Shown: piece by piece, positions 46,375 through 58,646 of the stretch
How positions within the stretch are numbered: position 1 is the first letter of the stretch
Layout of the letters: each line of letters starts with the position of its first letter
Assembly (NCBI GenBank): GCA_022885665.1
Contig: JAGQDJ010000058.1
Coordinates: forward strand, 124,342 to 188,341
Reading direction: 5' to 3'
Source: Triops longicaudatus
Lineage: Eukaryota; Arthropoda; Branchiopoda; Notostraca; Triopsidae
Length of the DNA: 64,000 nucleotides
Program-made: the position numbers and the translations under genes
Notes under the pieces: model-generated
What the model was told of the DNA's origin: nothing
The model's input: only the letters and a program-made list of their open reading frames with translations
Databases searched by the model: none

Positions 46375-47705
46375 TTAACGCCCAAAATTGGCCGTTTTTT
46401 CTTAGCTTCTTCTTCTAGCTGAATCGAAAAGTGCAAAATGAGTAAAAACGCGCGTGATAACTGAAAATACCTTGTAGTGGGTATAAAGAATTACCCCTCC
46501 AACGGTAAGGAGCATGCCAATTAGCTGATTAAAAGACAAGGGGTCGTGGAAAATGAAATACCCTCCGGCGAGGGTTAAACAGAATTTCAGATGACCTGCC
46601 ATGTTATACCTGATAAAAATATTTGTTGATTACTGTAACGAAATACGTCTCCAGGAATTAGTTTACGTGACCGCTGAGGTATTTCCGATAACCCAAAAGA
46701 TGGTTAAGTTAACCAAAAAGGCTACCAGACTGGAAAACAAGACGCCGACCTAAACAACGTTACAGTAAACAAACAACAACATTTCGAAGCTTACGATTTC
46801 CAGCAAACTCCACGATCGTCCAACGACTTCACCTAAAGGCTCAAAATACGGGACAATGCAAAGTAGCATTAAAGTCGACATTGGTGCTTGATAATACAAT
46901 AACTGCATAGAATTCGTTTGCAGCTCTTTTTGCTTCTCTCCTACGAGCTAAAGAAAAGTAATTAAAATTCCTAGAACTTCATTCAAATTTAAGCTAGAAA
47001 CTTACGACTTGATACAGCGAGGTTATTAGGACTCCAGTGACAGCATAAAACGTTCCCAGAATATTAAACTTGATATCATAATAAAAGTTTATAAAAACTC
47101 CCAGTGTAATGGGAACCTAAAAAGAATATTAACTCTTTAGAGTTCCATTCTTATGTAAGTTACGTTCTTACCAAGGTAAAAGCAGTCTTTGGTTCAACGG
47201 ATTTCCCATAATACACAAGCTGTATGACTAGGATTACCGGCGTAGTTAAAACCTTGGCAACCTGGGTGAAAGCGGGAAATTAGGTAAATTAAATACACGA
47301 ACTAATAAAGTATTTGCAGAAATTAAGGATTTTGCATTCATGTATCACCTGATAAGTTCCAACCGTGTTATTTTCTAAGCTCAGGTTGGTTAAAACGACA
47401 AATCCACAAAAGGAGGCAGCAAGTGGTACTACGCTTCGTACGGGCAAACGCTTCACGCAGAAAATGCCAAGCATTTGGCACACATGTAAGCAAAGGAATG
47501 TAGTTGCGAAGTGGATGGTGGTTAAGGTTATGTTAGGAAAGCCCACATGAGAATACAACCACTTGTTGACTAGCACAATTAAGATAGAACTTGAAATGTT
47601 TGACAACAGGCCAAACAGTGTTAATAACTGCTTTTTCTCCTCGAACGAAACTTGTCTAGACTTTCCTATTGCGGCAAGAAGCGAAGCTGTAATAGTCGGT
47701 ATCAT
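46375..47705 (-). CDS. SLC35E3: Solute carrier SLC35E3-like nucleotide-sugar/triose-phosphate-type transporter
   Basis: Drug/metabolite-transporter superfamily protein expected in the secretory-pathway membrane with ten membrane segments; substrate of SLC35E3 is not established. Start at 47705 (MIPTITASLLAAIGKSRQVS). Family segments include LNIS-like ILIVLVNKWLYSHVGFPNIT, PLAASFCGFVVLTNLSLENN followed by TVGTYQ, NSMQLLYYQAPMSTLMLL, TSAVTYNMAGHLKFCLTLAG and FNQLIGMLLTVGGVILYTHY. It ends LEEEAKKKRPILGVKC, a cytosolic Lys-rich tail with Lys residues near -8 to -3 that might act in retrieval. Six or seven exons with short introns. The stop is TAA at 46375-46377. Confidence 0.92.
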
Positions 47706-48096
47706 TGTAGAAAAAAATAGCTGAACTCTCAGAGCTTCAGATTAACGGAAATCACTGCAGAGAGACGACACGTGGCTTCCAACGTGTCATATTTACTGAT
47801 TAGAAAACAATCAACGAGCCTCATGAATAGCAAAGGTTCATCCCACTCGGCTAGGTAAAACGGATGAAAGTTCGCTATTTTCCCCGTTTTCCATTTCCGC
47901 GATTCCGGAAATACAGTTAAATAACATATGACGCTAAAGTACGTATAATCGCAGTGGACACACGATAATTACCTCCGGTTTAGAACTAAATTCCTTTAAT
48001 ATAATATTTTAAGTCCTAGACGCTTTCGTAAATAAAAAGCTCCGCAACACTTAAGTATCATCAATGCGAAATAATAAATACTGACCAAAGTGTGTA

Positions 48097-48473
48097 TTAG
48101 ACGTTAAGGTTTACATAATATGCGACACAGAAAAGAAGTAGCAATGTAACGAAGACTGATTCTAAGTGCACTAGCGGAATCGAAAAGGTTATGGCACAAG
48201 GGCTTGCCATAAAAAGGCATCCTAATAAAAGTGTGAAATGATCAGTAGCAGTTTCGCTATAAACAAGATCGTAGCTTGATGGCCAAGATGATTTAGGATC
48301 ATTTAACGAGTGACAGTTCTGAATAATAATTTTTTTTTCATTTTTAATTAAAAGCGTCCACGTACGTGACAATTCAATGGGAATATCGTCAAATGGGCAG
48401 CCAGGCTTTTCCCCATTAGTACGCTTTGCGCCTTTTTCAAAACCTGCATGGAATTCAGATGCACGTGTGAAAA
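48097..48473 (-). CDS. Unrecognised protein, C-terminal exon with hydrophobic end
   Basis: The minus strand is open from a possible acceptor (CACTAAG before 48473) to a TAA at 48097. The peptide contains CPFDDIPIELSRTWTLLIKN, then SSWPSSYDLVYSETATDHFT, and ends in two hydrophobic stretches, LLLGCLFMASPCAITFSIPL and VFVTLLLLFCVAYYV, which look like a membrane hairpin. I do not recognise the family and found no certain 5' exon; the remaining space up to the K2P start is less than 200 bases, so it would be a small gene divergent from the channel. Confidence 0.4.
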
Positions 48474-48663
48474 CTTAGTGACGTTAAACAATGCTATAAA
48501 GTCTCAGGGAGCACCTGCTTTCCAAAGGCAAATCAGTAAGGTGTGAGACCTTCTGAGAGTCCGTACAGTTCTCGGAGAGACGACAAAAAATAAATTGTAC
48601 TTGACACAGTGAACATTAGAAACTTACAAAAATAAAAATAGGTGTAATATAAGTGCATTTATC

Positions 48664-50538
48664 ATGGCTATAAAGGACACCATCGCATTGCATTTATTGT
48701 TTTGGGTTTACTTGCTGACGGGCGGAGGAATGTTTTACTGGATTGAGAATGACTCTCCTTCCCAAAGTAATCTATTATAAAAGGGAAACAAATAATTTCT
48801 CACCTGAATAAACACGGACTTTTATGTATTGACATTGTAAATTGCCTACATATTACGCGAGCGTAATTCGAGCACGTTTTATTAGTTGCTGGAAACAACG
48901 CGACCTTGTCACAGTTATCGTTGTGTGCTAGAATTTTACAATCAGGTTAGCCTTTTGTTTCTTTCTCGTTCAATGTAAACAATATCTGGACAGTCGTCCT
49001 TAAACTCTGGACATTACCTAGTTAACGATAGTGGTGTGCTATCGCAATGGGAAGAGAGCCAAGAATTGGTTTCCGCGTTCATGACAGCGTGCGAAAGACA
49101 CACCGCAAGCACCATTCCGACACCGGTTTCAAGCGACGTGAAGCTCAGCTTCTCGAATGCCGTTTTTATGTGCATGACAATCGTAACCACCATAGGTAAC
49201 GCAGATAAGGCAGTTACATCTCACTCAGATCAATGTATTTAACTAAGTAGATCAACTTTTTAAGGATACGGCAATATCACTCCAAAAACTGACGGTGGGA
49301 AAGTGTTTTGTATCTTTTACGGGATCGTCGGCATTCCTTTGACTGGCATTTACTTGCTCTCCATAAGCGACTACTTTAGCAACCATTTTCTCGCTCTATA
49401 CAACAAAATTCGTCGGAAGATGTCTGACAAACGAGGGATGCTCGTCATAGGTACCATCGGGTACCTTATTCCCGGTCTGCTGGTATTCATATTCATCCCA
49501 GCTGCTGTTTTCATGCACTTGGAAGGATGGTCTTACTTGGACGGATTTTACTACGGATTCGTAACACTTGCTACAATTGGCTTTGGTGATTACGTACCTG
49601 GTAATTATAACTATTTGTCATGTATTTTGTACCAATCAAATAAATGTTTGTACAAACAGCTCAGTTCCAACGACAGCCCGATATCCAAGCCCTATACGAA
49701 TTCGCTGAAATATTTTGGGTCGTACTTGGACTGGCTTACTGGACCACGATATTTAACTTTATTACTAAGGCTTTGAAGGTAAGATCTGTAAAGAAACACG
49801 ACAGAAAACTTATGATTCACTTTTTTATTACTACTTTCATCCCTAGTCTGAAAGAATAAAAAAGCAGTGGCACCGAACAGCAACAGAAATGAAACGGATG
49901 GCGGAACATTTGGTCCCTAATCAAAACGAGAAATTCATTCCGCAGAAATCGAAGGTAAACCCTTGCATTCGTCTCAACTTCTTAATGAAAATTAACGTAC
50001 TACTTAGGCGGCATTTGACATGGTTCTGCAGCTAGCCGGGTCTTTCGGGAATATCTCGGAGACAGAAAGAAAGTTGAGCATTCCTGGGGTAGCCAATGTG
50101 ATTAAACCGAAAGGAAGCAGTAGTGGTTTCCAGTCCATGTTTATGCCCATTCTCCGTCTCAGTACTTCATCCAGTGCTTCAACAACTCCAATTGTGGAAA
50201 GCAATCCTATATCCTTTTCCAAAGCCAGTCTGGAGAGCGAGATTGCGGATGATACTGCGATCGGAGTGAGTGAAGAGAATCTAACGACTGACTTGGGCAG
50301 CGTCACGGCGATAACGGACAAGCCTACCTCAGTTTTTCAGAATCCTTTGTGTGACGAAGCTCGTCGATCTTTGGATGGTAAACGGTTAGAAAGAAGCAGT
50401 ACTCGCCCCGAATTAGTCTACAACACACCAGACAATCTAGATGCTTTCCGAGATCTCATTATGAGAGCCATGCTCGTCCTGCACGAAGCAAAAGAGCACT
50501 GTGCCACTAAAGCCTCGACGGAATGCGAACTCGCCTAA
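48664..50538 (+). CDS. Two-pore-domain potassium channel (K2P/KCNK)
   Basis: Background (leak) K channel subunit of the plasma membrane. Six exons (48664-48766, 49022-49195, 49265-49600, 49660-49778, 49847-49954, 50008-50538) join to exactly 457 codons. M1 is HLLFWVYLLTGGGMFYWIE; pore 1 is TIVTTIG|YGNITP with the filter TIGYG split by an intron; M2 FCIFYGIVGIPLTGIYLL; M3 LVIGTIGYLIPGLLVFIFIP; pore 2 FVTLATIGFGDYVP; M4 EIFWVVLGLAYWTTIFNFI. A long cytosolic tail of about 210 residues is Ser/Thr-rich. The TIGFGDYV second filter and overall layout are closest to TREK/TALK-like channels, but the subfamily is not certain. A TATAAA at 48495-48500 and TCAGT at 48533-48537 may belong to its promoter. 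Confidence 0.94.
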
Positions 50539-50710
50539 CGAACCCTTCAGGGTGCAAACTGATATTCGAAAACTGTGAATCTAACAATCAAATATTTATG
50601 TTCAGGAGCAAGAACTTTCATAAATACACGGCTTTTAAAACGACAGCTGAAACATAGTTCTCAAACAAAAGTTTTTTGCGAGTTGTAAATGAAGAGCGCA
50701 GATATCCATC

Positions 50711-51370
50711 CTAATCATCTAAAGAAAAAATGGGCGCCACGCAAACAGGCGAAGAAGGTGGAGCTGTGGCTACGACCCGACGAACGGTCTGCGATTCCCG
50801 TGCATCAGGCATTTTAAAATTACTGGGCTCTTTTGTATCCAGGCCAAACATATCACGAACAATTTTATCCGTTTTTTGAAAAGTATCTCCAATATTTTTT
50901 AAAATTTCTTGTGTCTTGGGCGAGCGTATCAATATGGGTGAAAAAGTCACAGGAGAACTCGGCGTGGGAGGACTACTAATTTCGTTGGAAAGCGGCATGT
51001 CGGTGCTCCACAGAGGATCATCATCTTCAAACACAATTGCGTTCCTCTGACCTAAATCAAACAAAAAACAAATCTTAACTCTTTTAATCTCTGGCAGATT
51101 ATGAATAAAAATTGAATGAGCCAAAAAAAGAATACTTTTTGAGAGTTCTTGATAGCCAGAAGCACTCTTCGCATTGTTAGCAAACGCTAGACGTGGCAAT
51201 TCCCTCGCACTTCCACGCATTTTGGCTCCCAAGCCTTTGATTTCACGTCCGATCCCTCGGCATTCCCTCCCAAAGTCGCTTTTCATGTCTTGTAAATCAG
51301 CACTAAACCGCCTCGAAGTGTCGCGCATGAACTCCAAGGTTGCTGTCGAAATACCGCGAGGATCAACCAT
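50711..51370 (-). CDS. Unrecognised 191-residue protein
   Basis: Two exons (51370-51136, 51051-50711) join across an 84-base intron (GTATTC...GATTTAG) to exactly 192 codons; without the splice the frame would read on through an AT-rich hydrophobic stretch. The start MVDPRGISTATLEFMRDTSR is a true ATG. The first exon is basic and Gly/Arg-containing (CRGIGREIKGLGAKMRGSAR) and probably helical. The second has FEDDDPLWS, a Pro/Ser run (ISSPPTPSSPVTFSPILIRS) with several SP sites, then a helix (KIVRDMFGLDTKEP). No signal peptide or membrane segment. I do not know the family. It faces the K2P gene tail-to-tail, 172 bases apart. Confidence 0.65.
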   Translation of the reverse strand: MVDPRGISTATLEFMRDTSRRFSADLQDMKSDFGRECRGIGREIKGLGAKMRGSARELPRLAFANNAKSASGYQELSKSILFLAHSIFIHNLPEIKRVKICFLFDLGQRNAIVFEDDDPLWSTDMPLSNEISSPPTPSSPVTFSPILIRSPKTQEILKNIGDTFQKTDKIVRDMFGLDTKEPSNFKMPDARESQTVRRVVATAPPSSPVCVAPIFSLDD

Positions 51371-52015
51371 TTTTTATGCAGGGCTGTAACAAGGAAAAAG
51401 ACCAGAAAAGCACCACCACAGTCCAACAAGCAGCCTCGAAGTACCACTCGGTCAACCACACTGACTTTCTCCTACAACCAACACCCCCCTGAAGCCAGTT
51501 CTGGCTCACTTTCCTGAACCGTTTTTCGTGTATTGGAATAGGTGAACTTGTCCTTACCCTAGACTCCCAAAAACTGCATTTATCTCAACCCAAACAAACC
51601 GTGCTTCCAGAACCTGCTTGAAAAAAGCAAAGAAATCCGACTCGAACAAATATATAGTATACTATGTCTTTCAATACACGTGGACTGCAGTTACAAACTT
51701 ATCGAAAAGCTTTCTGGTACATGCATTTCCTGATTAATTATGTGCAGGTTTCTTTCCAACGCACTTTCCCCAAAATCGTATGTTTCTTTCGTCTAATGCA
51801 GCACAGGAAGTTTACCAGTCAAACCACGTGTTTTCTTTATAAAAAAAATCTCTCTGTTTCATGGAAGAAAAGTATCTCAAAAGTTTTCATTGAATTGACA
51901 AATGAAAGTCGAAACTGACGGAAAGCATGGGTAACTTCAAAATTCGAAACAATGTAATAAGTGACAAAATACAGATTTTATTGCAATTCGTCCATTTGCG
52001 CATAACCACTATCAC
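51371..52015. other. Intergenic, no gene recognised
   Basis: Contains a rightward ATG frame at 51664-51918 of 84 codons with no known domain and a basic, aromatic-rich composition typical of chance frames. The left part must hold the promoter of the unrecognised gene at 50711-51370; the right part is ASNSD1 3' sequence. Confidence 0.35.
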
Positions 52016-55000
52016 TTAAAGTAATCTAGAGCATACATCAGCCCCTTTTTCGTGTCTACTTTCAGCCTTGGCAATCCGAGACCCAAACTGTATAGCTCTT
52101 TTCACGCGCATAGCAGTTCGCTTGAGTCCTAATTTCCACGCTAAAGTCCTCAGCAAGATTTTGTCACCTATTCCAGGTTTCAAGCGCAAATCTGCCTTTT
52201 GCCACACAGGCAACCGGGCAAGCATAGCAACAACGTTTTCGTCCAGGAAAGGCAACCTTAATGCGCGTCCATGGTCGCTAATAACACGGTTGTCACGTCC
52301 CAGGTTTCGACTTGAGATGCGACTCATTTCCATCTCGAGCTCCTGCGTCAATGCCGACCAATTTTCCGACGCGGAAAATTTGACCCGGTGACGCGAATAG
52401 CCGCCTAACTGTTCGTCAGCTCCAGCTCCCATCAAAACAACCTGTGTATGAAACGCGAAAGTCGAATTTCAGCTGCTAGAAATTGCAACTGCCCAATACC
52501 AAAAATTACCCGTGCTGTCGACGCATACGGCTCGGGAACACCATCCTTTAGAATTACACCTTCTCCTTTCGCTGCGAACCACTGCGCGCATCCGATACTG
52601 TCATCCAGTACCGTGGACGACGGGTAAATCAATCCAGCAATGTGGTTGGATCGCGCTTCGGCCAACTCGGTCAAAGGCACGTTTACCTATGTAATAAAAA
52701 CATTTTTATGATCTATGCTTGAAACACTAGCATCTATCTTCAATAGCTACTAGTACAGAAATTCTGCTCTACAACGCATGAATTAACTAACCTATTCCAT
52801 TAAACATAATTAGAAAGCTAGACAAAGGAACTAAACAACTTTCTGATTCTGCATGAGTTTATCTACGTTCAATAAAGTCTCTGTATTTTAAATGAAATCG
52901 CACTTTCTCTAGCTAATCTGTGTAATTTTGACAGGCTTATTGCGAAAAGTTAAACAGAACAAGGTAATTTTCATTAATAAGAACGAATCTCTTCCGGTAT
53001 GCGGTTTCCCGAAAGCCACTTATCGGTATACTCTGCTTTAATTTCACGTCAGATAAGAAACTTGCATTTAGTGAGAAAAAGTGCTCGGGCAGTATTACAA
53101 ATTTGTTTCCAAAAGTGCAAAACATGCAATATGATAAGACATATTTGGTTATTTTCTTTCGTTAATTTCTCAAACTCTACTATCCTAAACTAGCTCAAAA
53201 TTGTCCAACCCGACTTGACGTTTTTTTAATTTTAAGTGTATTTCAGTTTAATTTTGCTAGTTCGGAATTTACTTTGAGTTTCAAATGTCAAAACGGATTG
53301 AAGTGTTTTGAATACAAACTTTCAATTGAATGTTGTACTTTCATCGGATTTGTATAAAGTGGATATGTCTGCAAGAAAGTGGTTTTACCACGGCTGGACC
53401 GCTTTAAGCACTTTTTGCTACTTCATGAAAGGTTTAAGAACGCAAACGTGGACTTTACCTCGACAAAATTCCAGGTTCGACGATGGTTCAATGCTTTCAA
53501 TTCTTCCAAAGCATCCAGTCCACTCAGTCTGTCGGGAACTTGAAATTGGTCCAATTTTCCTACATGGTTCTTCCCACCTTTCTGTATCTGCTCAAAGGCT
53601 ACGTTGTAGAGATCCACAGATTCGCTATCCGGTAACACACGGTCAGCTAAAGCTGCTAAAATCACCGAATCTAAGCCCCCCGAGAACAACACGGCATTTT
53701 TGGGATGATTGCACTTTACAATTTTGTCTCCATTGCTGGCCAGAAATTTTGGTAAGCAAACTCGGCAGTATGGAGGCTGATGACGTAAACGAAGCTCTAC
53801 GGCCTCTTTTAAAACGCGTTCAAAGAGGAAAACTGTTTCTGAATACTGGACTTGAAAACGATCAAATTCATGGTCAGTTTCTGAAGCCAAATTCCAGCTA
53901 ATAAGATCAAATTCACCGGGTGTTAATTTGCACACAGGTGCGTAATACGAAGATCTCAGTTCGGGCTGAGCTACTACAACACCTTCGGGTAAAACGTCAA
54001 TAGAATGGGACCAGGGATGGCACTGGATCGTTTCAGTGACTAGATCAAAAACGAAAATGCCGTACACCGGCACTTCTGAGTATTTTTCAGTTCTCGAAGT
54101 ATGTTTAGCTAATGATGAGACGATTAATGGCTGATCAATGCGATCCGCTCCAAGTTCGGACACATTCCATAGTAAGCTGTGTCTACCACGATAGTCTCTT
54201 CCTATTATAATTTTTTGCAGTGTAGGGCTGTAGAAGACGATGCACCAAGGACCGTGAATAGACTCAAGCGTACATAAAATCTCTGGTACTCCGACAGCTT
54301 GGCCAAGATGTGTCAGCAATGCGCAAGTATCACTTTCCTAGAGTGAACACCAAATTATTAACGCGCACGAAAAGGAAGACATGTAGTTACTGAATTAGAC
54401 TTCGTAAGGCCCTCATAGCTATCACCATTCCATAATAAAATGCTGCCGTTTTCTGCAACATGTGGTTGTGGGGTAGGCTTTGAACCTTGAAGCCAAAGAA
54501 CATTGCCAAGGAACGTTCCTTTTTTCTTAGAAAGGGTAAATTCAACTTCAATCAAATTCGATACGTCTGGACCCCGACGTTCAAGACCACATTTCAGCCA
54601 TTTCGTCTAAAAATGCAAAATAGATTTCCGATCAGTAAATAAAAATAAGAAAACAGTATGAAAAATATGGATTTTAGGGAAAAATAATAAATACACTTTA
54701 GCTAAAACAGGACTAGTTCAAATAAGGAATGATAAACGTATCCCCTTCTTTTACAACCACTCTTTATAGCAATTTATACATGAATTTTCTACACTCTCTT
54801 AATATATATATTTTCTTTAATGTAAATTCGGCAAACGCTAAATCCAGAATACTTAATAAGTTTTTCATCGTGAAGTTACAAATAACCTACTAACAATACT
54901 AGTCTTTACACTTACTTCATCCAGAAAACTACACAGTTAATTAATTAGCTTCCAAATTTTACTATCAAAATAATTACTTAAGGTTAACAGAATTGCTATT

Positions 55001-55125
55001 TTTTCCTTGCTTAGCAAATTTTCCTTCTCAGAAGTGATGGTAGTGAAATTAAATGGGAACTGTACCTCTTTCTGGCATTGATGTTCGCTTGCTTCGTTAC
55101 TAATAACTAACGCAATACCGCACAT
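52016..55125 (-). CDS. ASNSD1: Asparagine synthetase domain-containing protein 1
   Basis: Homologue of asparagine synthetase with an N-terminal glutaminase-like and a C-terminal synthetase-like domain; its reaction in animals is not established. Start at 55125 gives MCGIALVISNEASEHQ, with Cys2 as the Ntn-type nucleophile position. Following exons carry ENGSILLWNGDSYEGL, ESIHGPWCIVFYSPTLQKII and GRDYRGRHSLLWNVSELG. The synthetase part has the PP-loop AVLFSGGLDSVILAALADR, STVLDDSIGCAQWFAAKG, GAGADEQLGGYSRHRVKF and RALRLPFLDENVVAML. It ends ...QFGSRIAKAESRHEKGADVC with the stop at 52016. Introns are short except one of about 750 bases (52700-53450). Head-to-head with CHERP. Confidence 0.93.
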
Positions 55126-55507
55126 TGTTCCTAGTTAACATGCTTAGTAAGTTAACTAAAAAAATCAAGGTAATATATTATTTTACTTACTACAATTAAC
55201 AGATCCCTATTTTTCGAAATGAATGCTTCTTTTCGTATTTATGGTGTTTAGAACCAATTGCCTGCCTTCTAGGAGTCGAGTTGTATCTGCCGCGTAGGAG
55301 GGGCTTGGATGAACGATCGGCTACGAAAGTACCGCCCCTTAGAATAATCAGTCAATTTGCTTCGAGAGTCATCTACCGAGGGCGATAATATGAAAGAAAT
55401 TAATCATGTGCGTAAACAAATGAGCTGAAAGCTTCATTTACAGGAATCGTAAACATTCACAATACTATTATTTGGGACGAGAAAAAGCTCATGCAAAATA
55501 TACCACA
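55126..55507. promoter_or_regulatory. Shared ASNSD1/CHERP upstream region
   Basis: 382 bases between divergent start codons. Vertebrate ASNSD1 mRNAs carry a conserved upstream frame (ASDURF); I did not see a convincing counterpart here. No TATA/Inr pair stands out. Confidence 0.45.
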
Positions 55508-58500
55508 ATGGAGTTGCCAAAGCCTCCCGCAGGTTAACAGCTTATTTCCTAGTTTGATGTCTGGTAGATATTACTTAAAAATCTAACTCTGAAACTTTAA
55601 CAGATCAAGAGTTACGGAACATAATCGACAAATTAGCCCAGTTTGTAGCAAGAAATGGACCGGAGTTTGAGCACATGACCAAAAATAAACAGCGGGATAA
55701 CCCCAGGTTTGGCTTCCTCTTTGGTGGCGAGCACTACGCGTATTATCAATACCGAGTAACTTCGGAACAAGCTTGTAAGTTCAGTTTGGAGGATGATGTC
55801 ACATTATGACTAATTACGACGCTATTAGTACTCAGGCAGCGTCAAAATCAAAACCAAGCCATGAACTCTAATGTGCCACTAAGCTACCCGGGAGTAAAGC
55901 CACCCCAGACTGTGCCTCCACAACCGCCTGGCTTTACTCCTGTCAACCCTGGCATGATGCCGAATCAGCCTCCGCCGATGCCGAAAGCTTGGCCTTCACC
56001 TAGCGTTCCAAATGTTGCACCGTCGTACCAGCCTCCGCGACCTAGCCTCCCTGTTCCTACAGTGGACATTTCTGGGTTACAAGGAACTCGAGAATCAATT
56101 ACTCAGCAGATGAGTCAGCTACAAGAGCAGATACACCAAAGCGAACAAAATCTGTCAGCCCAGCAACAAGTAAGGAGAAACTGCACTATTACCGCGCATA
56201 TAACGAGTATTATGTAGGTCCTGGCCAGCCAGCAACAGGCCAAAGCTGAAGAAGCAATTCGTCGTGCTCACGAAGCTCAGGTCGCTAAAGATGCCCAAGA
56301 ACTTGGTGTAAACTTGGTGGAGTTAGAACACCTTTTGCACCCAATTTTGGAAAGCTGCACGAAGGAATCCATTTCCCAGGGCAAAGCGTGGATTTTGAGT
56401 CACGCCAGTCAAATTCTTCACCATCCAGTCATAGCTCAATACCTTCTGCTCAAGTAACTGGTATTAAGATATTGGCCAAATAATAATTTTTCCCGCTGTT
56501 TAGGGCCACGTCATCTACTGCTCCTTTTCCACATAAGCTACATCTAATCTACTTGCTTAATGATGTCTTGCATCATTGGTATGTGCCTTTTTCTTTAGGC
56601 AAGTTAATAATAGTTGTTGTTTCTAGTGCAAGAAAACAAGCTGATCAGCTCAAGAACCAATTGGAATCAGTCGTGGTACCCATGTTTTGCTATGCTGCTT
56701 TAAACATAAGTGAAGACCAGAAAGCGAAGTTAGACAAGGTAAAACCTTTGTGTCTGTCATTTGATTGTTCGTTTCCTATATCTTTTATTTTTTACAGCTT
56801 CCTAACGTAGTCATTGTTGTAATTTCTGTTTATTTTACTTTTAACTTATTTTTCTTGTGTACTTTCCATACAGTTCTGTTTCTATTTTCTTCCGTTTTCT
56901 TTTGACTAATTATTTACTTTTTAATCTAAAGCTTCTCGGCATATGGGAAGGCAAGACTTCCTACTTCAACCCCGGGACGTTACAAAGCCTGAAAAGACCC
57001 CAGCAGACATGGAACGAATTCCAAGCTGGTCTTAGGGGCAAGTTTGCATTAGCTGCTTCTGCTGCTGCAGCTTCCGTGCAGCAAACGTTGGATCAGTACC
57101 GTTCCCAGCACCAGGCTTTCGTTCAGCATGCTTCTCAGCAGCTCCAGGTAAGGCACATGGAAGAGACACAAAATATGGTAATAACACTTAATATCCGGCA
57201 TAGCAATTAGAGCAACAGAAAGCAGTTATAGAAAAACAAATACAAGCAGCCGTGGCCTCTCCTCCTCCGATGCCTCGTGTAGAACCTCCTGCTGTGAACT
57301 TTAATTCTTTTCCCCCTGCCATTATACCGACTGGTAATTATTGAAAATATTACGAAATATTCCAATATTCCATAAAGTAATACCGCTCTTTCAATGTAGC
57401 TGCACCTCCAATTGATATAAGTCGTCCACCACCCGGTTTCCCTCCTCCAGAACAGTCTCCTCAAGGGTTACATGCGCCTTACGACGGTATGGAACCGGCT
57501 GTTCCCTATTACGAGCTCCCAGCTGGCTTAATGGTTCCATTAGTCAAGGTAACGCTTAGAAATAATTCGATTATTGTTAATATCGAAATGTTAGTTGGAA
57601 GACAGCGATTACAAGCCTTTGAAACCGGAGGATATCCGTTTACCTCCTCCGATACCTCCATCCGAGCGACTTATCCAAGCCATGGAGATGTTTTATGCCC
57701 CGCCTTCTCATGATAATCCACGGAATGCGTAAATTTTGCATAACAGTGACGAAGAAAGTATTTTCAAAATTATTTTCTTTTATTTAGGGAAGGATGGGAG
57801 CAGCTGGGTCTTTACGAGTACTATAAAGCCAAAACGAATGCCAAACGCCAAAAAGAATTGGACATTGCTGAAGGCAGACGAGAGAAATCGCCAAGTCCAC
57901 CTCGTGTTACTGCTCAGACTGGTCCGACACAACAAGACTCAAAGAAAGGAGGGAAAAGCCCTATTCGCAAGCGTTACAGAAGGTAGTAAAGTACGGAGTG
58001 TTGGGAATAAACAAGCAGATCTCTCTGTACGTAGCGTGTCACCGGATGAGTCGAAAGCTGTGTCACCCGAGCCGGAACGCGAAAGAGCACGGTCGCGGTC
58101 CCGATCCAGATCACGGTCACGTTCGACATCACCCTACTCTATGCCGTCGTATTTGAGACGTAGTCCTCAGCGAAGTCCAACACCTCCTTCTTTCGGGTAA
58201 AACTTCGTTTCTTTATAGACTTACTTTTGGGAAATTTTTAATTTTTTAATTTTTTTGACATTGTGGTTTAGAATGGGCAAGTTACCGGTGCAAAAAATCG
58301 ATGAAAGCAACAAAGGTCATCAGTTGTTAAAGAAAATGGGTTGGGGTGGAACTGGGTTAGGTTCCCAGGAACAAGGAATTGCTGAACCCATTTCAGGCGG
58401 CGAGGTAATTTTTTTTTCTTTGTTCTTTATAAGATTTTGATGAAAGAGTCTGATTTTTATTTACAAGGAGTTATACTGACTAGTACGTGAACTTTTTAGG

Positions 58501-58646
58501 TACGAGACCGCACAGATATGTACAAGGGAATTGGCGTGAATATGAATGATCCTTTTGAGAGTTTCCGGAAAAATCGAGGCCAGGCGTTTATCCATCGAAT
58601 GAAAGCACGTGCAGAAGAACGCGCAGCTTTGTTTAAGGAGGATTAA
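55508..58646 (+). CDS. CHERP: CHERP-like splicing-associated protein (SURP, CID, G-patch)
   Basis: Nuclear U2 snRNP-associated splicing factor, first named for a link to ER calcium. Start at 55508: MELPKPPADQELRNIIDKLA, then FVARNGPEFEHMTKNKQRDN and FGFLFGGEHYAYYQY, the SURP module. A Pro-rich linker (55880-56060) is followed by a CID-type domain (LIYLLNDVLHHC across an intron near 56575) and a Gln/Ala-rich coiled region near 57050-57130. Then come PAVPYYELPAGLMVPLVK, LPPPIPPSERLIQAMEMFYA near 57645-57695, and an Arg/Ser-rich domain near 58070-58130. The G-patch has GHQLLKKMGWGGTGLGSQEQ, and the C-terminus FRKNRGQAFIHRMKARAEER ends at TAA 58644-58646. About ten exons. Confidence 0.94.
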
